64,000 nucleotides of DNA from contig CM074200.1 of NCBI GenBank assembly GCA_037179385.1, forward strand, positions 36,583,884-36,647,883, written 5' to 3'. Under the pieces are notes generated by a model, which was not told where the DNA came from, ran no database searches, and was given only the letters and a program-made list of their open reading frames with translations. Below are positions 48,312 through 59,129 of the stretch, piece by piece (position 1 is the first letter of the stretch; each line of letters opens with the position of its first letter). The position numbers were made by a program, and so were the translations under genes. This DNA is from Holothuria scabra (Eukaryota > Echinodermata > Holothuroidea > Aspidochirotida > Holothuriidae).

Positions 48312-48872
48312 TACTCTTCACGAGTTGCACAATTCAGTGACAAAGTTGTCACATGATTCTCAAAAGCCATTCATGAAATATGGTAACCTACCATGTAACA
48401 GTAATTCAAACTAGGATGTTATTTCCCCTGTAAACTTGGTGGGACATTCCAGAAAGTTGTGCTAAATGCCACTGTAGGTGTAGAGTAAGTATAACCAAAT
48501 GAAAATTTGGGAAGTTGTAGGGAAATTTTTCATTTTTTTGCAGGATAATACAGACATATTTGTGAGAAAATTTTACTTTCTTCCTGGGAAATGCACATTT
48601 TTTCCTGGCCTGTTATATCAGACATTCAGCTGATGCAGCTTAGCTTCTCAGATTTTTTTTTAAAGAAAACAAAACAGGAAGTCAGATAACTGGCAATGAG
48701 TGTTTCAAAGATGTTATATAGACTGCTTTACCTTCGACACTTTGAAAATGAATTTCAACACTCTAACCTCAAAAGGACACATCAACTTAGATCAGATTTG
48801 CAGACACACCAACACGGATGTGTAATATAGCGTAAGGCATCTCGATTAAAAATAAAAAGTTCAAAAATAATA

Positions 48873-48878
48873 TTTATT
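48873..48878 (-). promoter_or_regulatory. Candidate RPL39 polyadenylation signal (AATAAA)
   Basis: TTTATT on the plus strand, about 400 nt beyond the RPL39 stop codon. This 3' UTR would be long for an RP gene, so the assignment is tentative. Confidence 0.35.
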
Positions 48879-49278
48879 TTGCAGTGTGGTTCAAGTTCAA
48901 ATCTGGTTTCCCTTTAGTCCTTTCTTCCCACAGGCAGATTATACTGTAGGCATTTACTTTAATCCCAGCCCACAGGGGGTGGGGTGAGGACACAACCAAA
49001 AAAAATACATCCATACATTTTACTGATCCCAAACTGTATTCATTTCAAGTTTCACAGGCACATTTGTTCCATACCAGTGTTGTTTTTTTTTTAACAAAAC
49101 CTTCTGGTTTCAGATAATTTTTTCATGTCCATAGTTTTCCTCATATTCTAATCTTCACCAAGTGACTTCCAACCACTGTAAACTGCCTTGCAATGAGCAC
49201 AACAGCTGACAGGTTGCCCAGCTTTGACTATCCTTGTCCTTGAGATGAATGCAGAGTGAAGTCAGCCATTTTCTTCAA

Positions 49279-49327
49279 CTAGAAGTGTAGTTTTGTTCTC
49301 TTCCAATGTCTCCTCTTGGCATTGTAC
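49279..49327 (-). CDS. RPL39: RPL39 terminal coding exon 3
   Basis: 49 nt, from the last base of codon 36 through TAG. It encodes [15 protein letters not shown]. The acceptor is aattatag|GTACAA. Confidence 0.95.
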
Positions 49328-52300
49328 CTATAATTATTAAGAACAAGAAAGGATATGAAGAAGGTTAGTTAAGGTTTTCATCACAACTCATAACCTTCTG
49401 GTTTAATTTGCCAACAGCCTTTTTTTCCACTTGTGTGACACTGGGTTGTAATCCCTATTCCATTACTTACGCCAAGGATTCACATTGATGGCTTTCCTTC
49501 CAACTACACAGCTTGCCAAGTACATTAGATCACTGTCACTGGCTAGTGGTCACTTTAGACCAAAGCTGAGATAGTGTAAGTTCACAATGGACAGCCTCTT
49601 TCCACAAATGTCCAATAAATCTACTAGTTCTGTATAATTTTATTAAGTCGATCTTTTCATGCTATATATCAACATCAAAACTTGAGCAGCAACTGCGGCA
49701 GTTGCCCAATGCTTCTTACAGTACTGACCTCTTCATTTTTTGATTTATCTTGAATTGATTATTTTGAACACAATTGTCTACACTTAAAACATACCTTTTC
49801 TGCTAATCATGATGTAACACTTTTGCACCTAGCAGTTGAACAGTGTTGCAAATTTATAGATGTAGTTAGTGTTGCTAGGTATAGGACGAGAACAGTCACC
49901 CCAAACTTATTTTGAAGTAACAGCTAAATCCCACAATTTTCTTCTTATTCCTCACCAAAGTATCTGTATTAACATTTTTGGACCCATATGTAAACGAAGT
50001 GTTTAATCCTAGTAAATTTGATTTTGCAATCATGAAACAGGACATTCTACTACATTTATTCAAGTTGGGGAAACTCCACTTCCTCTTTAAACACAAATTA
50101 CTCCAAGCAAGTAACTCCTGAATTGACACTAGGCTTTGGGGGAGAAAGGTAAAGATCTTCCACATTCTTCAATACTTCAGCTTCAATAAACACCATGAAA
50201 ACACAAGAGATGATGGACCAAATATACAAACTTCCTGGGTAAACAAGACACTTTTGAATGCAATGTCCTCACACAGCAGCAGCAGTTGTGTAACAGATAC
50301 TGCAATGCTGTAGGATAAGTTTGCTCTAAGCTTGTAAGTCCCAGATGCAGAATTACTTCCATGCTTATAGAAAACTCTGCCTAACAAAAGACTTGAAGAT
50401 TCCAGCACAAATGGAAAAGTCAATTTCAGCAAACAAACACACTCCCTCAAGATATTTACACCCAACATAGCAGCACTAAACTGGATCAACTGATATTAAG
50501 AGTAACTGAATGTAAAAGGAACACCATCTGAAGCACTTTTTTAAGATATCGATACTAAACCAATCTCTCAACCAATCTTCTCCAGAATCTTAACATCTTT
50601 TGCCGCGACTTTAATCATCCTCTTGTGCAAATTAGATCCACATCTGAAGCGATTAAAAACACTGAAACCTTTTAAAGATGGACACAGACATTTTTCTCCA
50701 CAGAACCGAATAAGCTCTACCCACACTTTGTGGGTTGAACTAACAAGATTTCACCGAAATTCTTCAAATTCTAACAAATCTTCACCGACTCATGACAAGC
50801 TCACTAACAAGGCTGGGCCAAAATGTTTATTTTTCTGAAGCAAATCTACTTTTCCACGAATTTTATATTACGTTTCTGTACAATCTCCAAATGAGGAATT
50901 CCCATTTATTTTGTTATATGTAATGAAGATTTAGTTAGATGGAGTTTAACAGCCTAGTTTCCAACCTATTGGTTCAAGTCGAGCCAGCCACCGACTTTTT
51001 TCCAGTTGTCGTTCACTGGCTTGTTTTCCCTACTTCAATGCTTATGCAGAGTATCACCCACAATAGCTAGAGGCTCCATTTTTAGTCTTTGGTTTGTGAT
51101 TCGACCTGGGAATTTAATCCAGAGAACCCTGGGAATCTGCATAATATAGAGTAATGTACACCACCATACAGTTGTTTCACTCGACCTTTTGATATCAAAC
51201 CAGCCCAAGTTCGTAGCACAAAATTTTGTAGCATCAACTTTATTCATTGATTTTATATTGTAAAACAAAGCAACACAACATGCAAACTTTTTAAGTATTT
51301 AATTTTTCAACCAGAATGCAAAAATGCATTGAGGTTTCCATGATACATAAATTTCCGTTTCAAAGAGTGCCATCATGCACCATTATCTTCTCATTCAAAT
51401 GTTATACTAGCATGTTCAAAAAATAATTTTGTCATTTCAGATGACCTTTTGACCTCCATAAAAGCAATACATAGCTAGAATGACAAACAACAGACAGACA
51501 AATGGACAAACAGCTATCTTGAGAGATCACATTTAGAAAGGTTTCCAGGCTTTGACCCCTGGAGACCCCAGATGACCTTTCATCTCTGCCAAAAACTATG
51601 GGGACCATCTTCTGACAACAATGCATCCACATACAGTACCCAAATATGAAATCTATCCAAGTTTCCTATCTTGAGATATTGCATTAGCAGGATTTTCAGA
51701 CATGGACCAGCAGTGACCCCAGATGACCTTTGACCTCCATCAAAAACATTACATACCATTTCCTGACCATAACCCATCCACATAACAAATTTGAAATCCA
51801 TCAAAGCTACTTAACCTGAGATATCACATAAACAAGGTTTTCAGACTTTGACCCCTGGTGACCCCTGATGACCTTTGACCTCTGCCAAAAGCAATAGGAA
51901 TCATTTACTGACTATGACACATCCACATACCAAATATGAAATCTATCCAAGTTTCCTACCTTGAGATCTTGCATTAACAAGGTTTCATGCTTTGACTCCT
52001 GATGATGCCAGATGACCTTTGACCTCCGCCAAAAACAATAGGGACCATTTAATGACTATAAGGGGTTCACATACCAAATATGACATCTATCCAAGTTTCC
52101 TACCTTGAGATATTGCATTAACAAGGTTTTCATACTTTGACCCCTGGTGACCCCAGATGACCTTCGACCTCCACAAAAACCGTAGGGACCATCTCCTGAC
52201 CATAACACATCCACATACTAAATATGAAATCTATTCAAGCTTTCTACCTTGAGATATCGTGTTAACGAGATTTTCAGATGTTGACCCCCAGTGATCCCAG

Positions 52301-53415
52301 ATGACCTTTGACCTATGCCAAAAACAATAGGGACCATCTACTGACTATAATGCATCCATATACCAAGTATAAAATTTATCCAAGCTTCCTATCTTGAGAT
52401 ATCATGTTAACAAGATTTTCAGACTTTGACCCCAGGTGACCCCAGATGACCTTTGACCCCCGCCAAAAACAATAGGGACCATCTGCTGACTATAATGCAT
52501 GCACATACCAAATATGAAATCTATCCAAGTTTCCTACCTTGAGATATCCTGTTAACAAGGCTTCCATACTTTGACCCCTGGTGACCCCTGATGACCTTTG
52601 ACCTCCACCAAAAACAATAGGGACCATCTCCTGACCATAACACATCCACATACTATATATGGAATCTATCCAAGCTTCCTATCTTGAGATATTGTGTTAA
52701 CAAGGTTTTCAGACTTTGACCCCTGGTGACCCCAGGTGACCTTTGACCTCCACCAAAAACAATAGGGTTCTTCCTCTTAATATGGCGCATCTATGTACCA
52801 AGTTTGAAAACTGTCACACATTCCTATCTTGAGATATCGTGTTAACAAGCAAAGTGTCATGAACACACACACATACACACGCACACACACACACACACAT
52901 ACATACATACACACGCACGCCATCATGATTGCATTGGTTTCTCTTATCATCGAAACCAATAAAAAGTGAAGAATACAACAAAACCGTTACATTATTAAGT
53001 CTCACATTTTTAAAAGGGGGGGGGGGCGAGATTCCCCCTCAAAATAGTTTGATGAAGATTTTGTTTCAAATGGGGATCACAACAAGTTGGAACTTAGAAT
53101 CCCAGAAGTCTCTTTCAAAATTGTTTTTAGAGGCATATAAGGACATATAGGTTCTACCTGCACAGACAAGTACATAAATGCAATGTAGACTTACTGACCA
53201 GCCAGCCAGATGGATACCCTAAATAATGAAAAAATTTGTCAAAGCCTGTTATTGTACCTGATTGTGTTTCCTGTTCTCAGTCTGATCCACTGTGGGATTG
53301 GACGATTCTGCTTCTGCTTCCTCGCCAACTTCTGCTTGATTTTAAAGGACTTGTGTGAAGGCTATAACAGGAAAAAAAATATATTACACAAATCAACCTT
53401 TCAGAAATCTACCAT
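49279..53415 (-). CDS. RPL39: Ribosomal protein L39 (eL39), three coding exons
   Basis: Small basic protein of the large ribosomal subunit, lining the exit tunnel. Coding pieces: 53413-53415 (ATG, tentative), 53258-53361 and 49279-49327. Their sum is 156 nt, giving 51 residues, exactly the family length. The diagnostic core [17 protein letters not shown] (16-32) is followed by [10 protein letters not shown] (35-44). The split Arg codon (AG|G) joins exons 2 and 3. The C-terminus is KLHF rather than the KLGL I know from vertebrates; yeast and fly also differ at these last residues. The presence of introns argues against a processed pseudogene. Intron 2 (~3.9 kb) carries a satellite array and several mobile elements. 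Confidence 0.95.
49396..49510 (-). mobile_element. Diverged SINE fragment in RPL39 intron 2
   Basis: TTCTGGTTTAATTTGCCAAC, GCCTTTTTTTCCACTTGTG and CCCTATTCCATTACTTACGC correspond to the SINE body. Confidence 0.6.
49878..50090. mobile_element. TTAA-type MITE family B, copy 2 (RPL39 intron 2)
   Basis: GAACAGTCACCCCAAACTTA, GCTAAATCCCACAATTTTC and a CTTTAA end match 16019-16280. Confidence 0.75.
50931..51138 (-). mobile_element. tRNA-derived SINE, copy in RPL39 intron 2
   Basis: TTTAGTTAGATGGAGTTTAA tail, CCAGTTGTCGTTCACTGGCT body, and a decayed head retaining GTGATTCGACCTGGGAAT. Confidence 0.8.
51430..52860. repeat. ~145-bp satellite, about ten tandem units, DR1-bearing
   Basis: Each unit runs TTTGACCCCTGGTGACCCC - ATGACCTTTGACCTCC - CCAAAAACAATAGGGACCAT - ATATGAAATCTATCCAAG - TACCTTGAGATATC - TTAACAAGGTTTTC. 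Core starts are spaced 144-146 bp apart. Perfect TGACCTTTGACCT (AGGTCAAAGGTCA on the minus strand) lies at 51724, 51869, 52013, 52302, 52592 and 52737; one-mismatch versions are at 52158 and 52447. It fills over a third of RPL39 intron 2. Confidence 0.95.
52861..52920 (+). repeat. (AC)n/(CATA)n microsatellite
   Basis: Directly follows the last satellite unit. Confidence 0.9.
53258..53361 (-). CDS. RPL39: RPL39 coding exon 2
   Basis: 104 nt, residues 2-35 plus two bases of codon 36. The acceptor is tcctgttatag|CCTTCACAC. The donor ATCAG|gtacaa is weak but dictated by the join to YNAKRRHW. It contains the invariant QNRPIPQW block. Confidence 0.96.
53413..53415 (-). CDS. RPL39: RPL39 candidate coding exon 1 (ATG only)
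   Basis: In animals the RPL39 start codon usually sits at the very end of exon 1. The nearest minus-strand ATG followed by GT is here (CCATG|gtagat). This would make intron 1 only 51 nt, shorter than usual for animals, and the Kozak context is weak (T at -3). An exon farther upstream remains possible. Confidence 0.35.
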
Positions 53416-53475
53416 GGAACAAACTTCAACAATGCAAGACAACTTTGTTCACATCATACATCTACAATCAGCTAG

Positions 53476-53572
53476 ACTTGGCCAAGTCTCTCGTGAGTGT
53501 TCCCCGGGGAGCTGACAACACCAACTCTACAAAAATCCGGTACTTCAGCACAGTACAGCATACCGTATTGGC
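53476..53572 (-). repeat. Dispersed repeat just upstream of RPL39, mate at 662-761
   Basis: Minus-strand copy of the sequence at 662-761. It ends about 60 nt upstream of the candidate RPL39 ATG, so it lies in or next to the promoter/5' UTR. Confidence 0.75.
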
Positions 53573-53649
53573 CTTTTTTCTAATACGCCCTCTATCGGTC
53601 TGTAAAGGTATCGCTTCTCAACGAGAGACTTGGGACAATTGATTTCTAT

Positions 53650-55130
53650 GACGTCATAATTTTTATGTTATTCCTTTACTTTATTCATCCCTCATTTAGA
53701 TGAATAATATGTAGTAGTTTCTCAATATCTAGTCCAATCAAAGTTGGCAGTCTGTAAATCATCATATGAATAAACATATATTAGGTCACATGACCTTGTC
53801 ATTCATATCTGTCAGCCAGCAGTCGACAAATGTAGAGCCCTTACCGTAACGATGAAGCGACTATTTTCTTAGCAATAACATGTGAAATTATTCCCAAAGA
53901 CATTCACAGGGGTTTAGAATAGAAAGAGTCATTAATATATGGGACACCAAGAAGACCTCGAAGTTTGATCACCAGCAGGATTTAAGAAGTAAATTTATCG
54001 ATCGACCACCTTTAGCGGTTGAGTTACACGAAGCGCAGAGAAGGCAATGACGCTTACAGTATAAGTATATACTACGAGATCTTACAATAACGTTACTTCC
54101 TAAACACTGCATAGACAATGTGGGAGTTATAATATTCTATCAAGTGGGCTGTTGATGTGTGTAACGTTAGTGCTCTACAATAACAATGAAGTTTGACCGT
54201 GTTAGACATAGGCTATGCAAGTGTAGCAGAGGAATTTCACAACTTATGATTAATGAATATGATGAGGCAATGTTCAGCATAGAGGACGGCAAGGGGAACT
54301 ACTGGGAGTCTGCAAATTGAAGAAGACTTATCCGGCATGCTGGTATAATTGAGGTAAACTAATGCACTTTGGCTACTTTCCAATTGCAACCTCGACCCCC
54401 CCTCCCCTTAGTCTCCTAAACCCAGGGGTGGGATTTGACTGGGGACAGATTTCACAGTCATTCTGTCCCCACCAGGCCGAGACTTGAGTGTGCTAGGATT
54501 TCACTCCATCAGTCTGGATCCGAAGGCCGGGGTAATCTGGCAGGTCTTTTTCTGGTGATATGCATAGTGCCTAGCTGACAGTGGGGACTTGGCAGGGGAT
54601 TTACCCTCGATCAGTGTACACCCAACCCAGCTTGGATATGGCCAGGCTCTGTGTGGGGATTTAACAATTTCAAAAATAAAGATTTGACCATCCCCAAGTC
54701 TAGGAAGTGTCAGTGTTGCAATTGATAAGTGCATAAATCTTCATGGCATTGCAAGATTATTGCAGCCAGGCCCTTTTAGTTGACAGCTATAGGCACCACA
54801 ACATACATGACTTGGAGCATTGGTAGCTGCATAGGTCAAAATCAATTGTCCCAGACCCATGAATGAGGTAAAAGGCATTTTCTACTTGGCCTTGCATAAT
54901 GTAATTCAGGTTGCCCCAATTCTACCCAGGGGTTTCATTATAACAATTCTTCAAACTTGCTTACAACTTTGTTCAGGCTTTTACTTAGTCAGAGAGTTGC
55001 ATGCATACATTTTAGAGGAACCCTGCAGAAGGGACTAGTTTTGCTTCCTAACAAAATAATTGCTTTATACAAGCTATGTGTAACACTGTGCTACTGTACA
55101 AGGGATTGTCAATCCTGTAGAAAACCAGGA
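53650..55130. other. RPL39 upstream / intergenic, no supported gene
   Basis: A 44-codon frame starts at ATG 54186 (MKFDRVRHRLCKCSRG...), with a possible donor GAG|gtaaac near 54354. It is too weak to call and cannot be joined to the 55899 exon. Confidence 0.4.
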
Positions 55131-55132
55131 AA

Positions 55133-55439
55133 TTAAAGGGACAATCCTCTCACCCCAAACTACACTTCTAGTATAGGGTAACAGAAACTCTCAATTGGCT
55201 CAGCTTTTTGATTGACTGCTAATTCAAACAATGCAGAGTACCAAAACTTATATTACACAGCACGAACCGTTCTGATAGAATTTTGATTGTACACATCGAG
55301 CTTTCTTTTCCCCCTGAAGCAATAAAATGAGATTGTGTCTGGATGAGGGTGAATTTTAGACAATTGTGGGAGGGGCTTAATTAAGAAGGTTACAGTAAAA
55401 GAATTGGTACTGTTTGGGATGAGAAAATTGGGCCTTTAA
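55133..55439. mobile_element. TTAA-flanked MITE family A, copy 4
   Basis: TTAAAGGGACAATCCTCTCA and GGGATGAGAAAATTGGGCCT+TTAA inverted ends. It has the same interior as copy 2. Confidence 0.88.
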
Positions 55440-55898
55440 TTATCCAGGCACTGAAAGATCACTTGACAAGTTTTATGAAATGTACAACTGCTAATTTTTA
55501 GCCCTAGCATAATTTACGATAAATGAGCATTCATATGTAGACCTACTGCCTATATTTTGTAACTTCAGGAACAGCTACAGTAGAGTAAATTGCACTGGTT
55601 GTGTTTTTATGAATGTGAATATCTACACAAAGAATATGGTACAACTTGAAGACTATATAAGATTTTGATACCATAAATTCGAGGTAGCCCAGGCTAAATG
55701 TGTGTTATTTTCTTGTACTAATCTGAGAAAAAAAAATAGGTCATCAGACGTGATAGCCTGCTAGTGCTGCATGTAGCACTGCATGTTTCGTCGTACAGTG
55801 TTTCTATCAAGTCTCCTTGGTGGAATATTTGCTGAAAGTGTGAATGGTATGAACATTTTAAAGTGTACTTAATTCTCCTTCATTTTTCTTTTACACAG

Positions 55899-56192
55899 AA
55901 CTTGAGCCATTGGAGTAAGTGGGACTGTACTGTACATACTGCAAAGCCACCATCTTTGGCAGAGTCAGCAGGCAACCAGGCTATGCAGTACATTAAACAT
56001 TTAACACCAAGCTTAGCACGGTACATGGAGTGTATTAGGCATGGAATGTATAGTGTATGTGTTGAAAACCTGCAGTATCTTGACTCCAATTTTACATGGC
56101 ATGAGTGGTTACATGAACTATATGTAAATAAAATCTTTGGCCTTGAAAATATTTCACTGCAATTTTTGAAAAGAGAGATAGACTGCACTTGA
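55899..56192 (+). CDS. Candidate terminal exon of an unidentified gene
   Basis: A strong pyrimidine-rich acceptor (ttcatttttcttttacacag) is followed at once, in phase 0, by 97 open codons ending in TGA at 56190-56192. The peptide starts NLSHWSKWDCTVHTAK and ends LQFLKREIDCT. An AATAAA lies 310 nt downstream (56502). I do not recognise the family and found no partner exon upstream. The opposite strand is also open for 117 codons here, which weakens the case. Confidence 0.35.
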   Translation, partial: NLSHWSKWDCTVHTAKPPSLAESAGNQAMQYIKHLTPSLARYMECIRHGMYSVCVENLQYLDSNFTWHEWLHELYVNKIFGLENISLQFLKREIDCT

Positions 56193-56199
56193 CATTCAT

Positions 56200-57209
56200 C
56201 TGATACCAGTACCAGTACAACCAGTTGGTGCAACTGTGGTGTTTAATTAGAGAACAGTCTGAAATTATCATTGACTGTCATGATTGGTATATGCACTTGT
56301 CCTCCAAAGCAATAACTGGTACATATAGAGTTACATTTTAAACAGGGACCTACCAGTTAAACATTAAAGAAAATATTTTTCAACTGCTGTAGTAGAAAAA
56401 CAAGGACTACTCTAGCTGTTCAGAGAAGAGGTGCTTTCAACAATCAGTATGATTTAGTTAATAGCATGTGCAGGAATTTTGTTGATTTTTTTATTTTGCT
56501 TAATAAAGTAAGCTGCTTCCATGGGTACAATGAGTACAAATTCTTTATTAATAGAGGTGGTGTGATGTAATGCATGATGATTTCAACAACTGTAGAAATC
56601 TTATAGTAGTATACAGCTTCCTGAGATTGTTTCCAGTTTTACTGAGCTTATTGAGACCTGCACTGTTTACATACAAATGTGGTATGATGATAGCAACTCA
56701 CTGGTTTAAGGTGCATTTTTGTGGAGGGTTGGGGGAGAAAGTATAGGGGGAGCTAGGTGGAAATTATGGGATATTTTCTCGGCACCCTTGTATGATGTAT
56801 ACACAGCATGTCCTTACCACTACTAGCCTCTGCAATATTTTTGTGTACTTGGATTTTTGTGTGTTTGTGGGTAGGGTGATGGAAAAGAATCTGGCAAGTG
56901 TTGCACAAATGTGACAAGTGGAGAGACACTTTGTACATTACCATCTGCAACTGAGCATCATTCTGACATGCGTCTAGGTGATCACTTCGGATAAGCAATA
57001 ATCCCATCATCACAGCTAAGTTAATTGGAGGATTACAACTACTGTACTAATGCATAGCACATGCAGCCTTGTTACAAATCATTGCAGGTAAGTATCTACA
57101 GTATCTACAGACTACAGTCTAGTTCTACAGGTACATTCCATAACCTCTTGAGACAGTGTAAACTCAGCCAAAGCCTTACAAGTGGCAGGCTTATGCAAAT
57201 GGTTTCAGG
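56200..57209. other. No gene beyond the candidate 3' UTR
   Basis: Holds the AATAAA at 56502. Nothing else is supported. Confidence 0.4.
56502..56507 (+). promoter_or_regulatory. Candidate polyadenylation signal (AATAAA)
   Basis: Canonical hexamer, preceded by a T-rich stretch, downstream of the candidate terminal exon at 55899-56192. Confidence 0.35.
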
Positions 57210-57217
57210 GACAACTT

Positions 57218-58541
57218 TAGTGTTTGCACGGGTACTAAAAATTAGGACCCGGGTACCCTATCGCCATACCCGTCGGGTACCCGGGTTACCCGATGTTACG
57301 GTGACTAAAAGATATGAGCATTTTGTAAGGCATACTCCATAAGACATGCATGGTAACATTAACATCTGTATTGGATAGGTATAGCGATCACAGTTCCCAA
57401 GTTCAAAAACATTTGATTTGTTAGAAGGTTTAATCGTCTCGTTTTGTTTTAGATCAAAATGACAAGTAAAAAAAAACGTAACAGAAAACAGTCAAATAGA
57501 AAATTATACTTCCCAAGGCCTATATCAATTTGATATTGAATTTTGGGACGCTTTCATACTCGAAAAGCCAGCATAGTAAGAGCTCGAAGGTTCTCTTTTT
57601 AAACCACTGATTTAAAAATATCAACTAATCAGAGCCCTGTATTATTATATTCTTTTGCACGTCAAAAATTACTGATTGTAAACAAACGACGTCATGTTTG
57701 TGAACTTGCCTCATACTACTTTGCAATGTGTGTTGGAATTATCGCTAATGGGGTATGTACGTTCTTACGTAGCTAGCCTCTTGTCGACATCCAGGCACGG
57801 TAACATAACTTTCACACATAAACTTCGTAGTCTGCTCGAGCGCCATTTTGGGGCAAAGTAACGTAATATATACTGGCCTGTTTTAAAAAAAAAATTTGTG
57901 AATGTTTACGGTCTTATTACATTGATGTCGTTTTACTTTGCAGATAGCGGCAAAGTGTTGATTTGCGTAAAACTGACACCTCTAACCATTAAGAAATATT
58001 CGAGGATTATACTCGAGGTGGCGTACCGTATTGATATGGTAATAAGATCGTATATACATGCAAGGCTCAGTTTACCTAGCATGCTGAATGTTACGGGCAC
58101 TGTCTTTGCGAGATGGGCAGGGGTGATACAGTATGTCTTTCTATGTCTGTGTGAAACAGTACGATGTGATTTTGAATCGGCCATCAGATAGCTTGCTTGC
58201 GAGTAAGTTTATAAGCGATATACATGTGATGTGTGAGAAGTAACCTACTACGTGACGAAAGCACGATCGGGCCACACGCTGATAAAAATTTCAACTTCAG
58301 AAAGAAGTACGGACAACTACCAAACTTACACATAATTTCTAGGGGCTCTCTTCATTCTCAGTCTCTGAGAATGTTTACCAAATTGGCAAACTATTTTAGT
58401 CGATTACCGTGGGCAATGGTGTAAATGGGATGATCCTTTTTGCCTGCATTTTTTTTTTTTTTTTGTTAAGATTCGGGTAGTAGATTTGGAACCGGGTAAT
58501 ACGATGGCGGGCGGGTACCCGGGTTACCCGTGCAAACACTA
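57218..58541. mobile_element. hAT-like element (1324 bp), perfect 8-bp TSD
   Basis: Ends TAGTGTTTGCACGGGTA and TACCCGTGCAAACACTA-type, with ACCCGGGTACCC just inside both. GACAACTT lies on both sides (57210-57217, 58542-58549). It carries two short frames without transposase motifs. Confidence 0.9.
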
Positions 58542-58746
58542 GACAACTTAGTTTTTTAAGGGGTGAGGTGGGGGGGGGGTGGGTAGAGACCTAGGTCTCC
58601 ATAAAACTGCAACCAGACAGGCCATGCAGATAGAGTGTTTAATTTAAGTAATGTAAGGTTACAGGTGGGATTTAAAATTATGAATTGCTTCTCTGAGACA
58701 AGATATTTTTGTCCTTCATGGTCCTGGGAGGGTAAAGGCCTACCTT

Positions 58747-59126
58747 CAGGCCTCGATTTCAGAAAAATTTGTGGTTGTCCTTGGGCAACCAATTCCATAT
58801 TTTTAGTTGTCCGAAAGAAAATTTGGCTGTCCAAAACATTTTGTGTCCAAAACACTTTTTGACCAATTACAAAACAAAACAGTAATTGCGTTTATGTTTA
58901 AATGGTCTGGAAGAATGAAATGATAAAATTTTTGCAGGACAAAGGCACTTGAAGTGTGAAACTATGATGGAAAATTTTGCAACGAGTTGATCAGTCAGCA
59001 TGTACAACATACTTCTTCATTCAGATAAAAGCAAGCTGCTGGAATATAATTCTTCCACCTTCTGGTTGTCCCTATGGAACTTTAGTTGTCCCAGGCAATC
59101 ACACAACCAAGAAAATCGAGCCGTGC
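58747..59126. mobile_element. Short hAT-like element, inverted CAGGCCTCGATTT ends
   Basis: CAGGCCTCGATTT at the left and AAATCGAGCCGTG at the right. TTGTGGTTGTCCTTGGGCAAC inside is mirrored by GTTGTCCCAGGCAATC...ACAACCAAG. The target duplication is unclear. Confidence 0.6.
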
Positions 59127-59129
59127 CTC

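Noticed and set aside
51432..51804. Minus-strand ORFs with repeated SSGV..GQSL peptides
   Set aside because: They are readings through the satellite units, not a gene.
53210..53642. Plus-strand ORFs of 101 and 95 codons
   Set aside because: Antisense to RPL39 exon 2 and its upstream repeat.
55880..56233. 117-codon minus-strand ORF
   Set aside because: Overlaps the plus-strand exon candidate, which has the splice acceptor, stop and poly(A) context; the antisense frame has none.
57898..58191. 97-codon ORF in the 1.3 kb element, considered as a transposase
   Set aside because: No hAT catalytic or zinc-finger pattern; too short.
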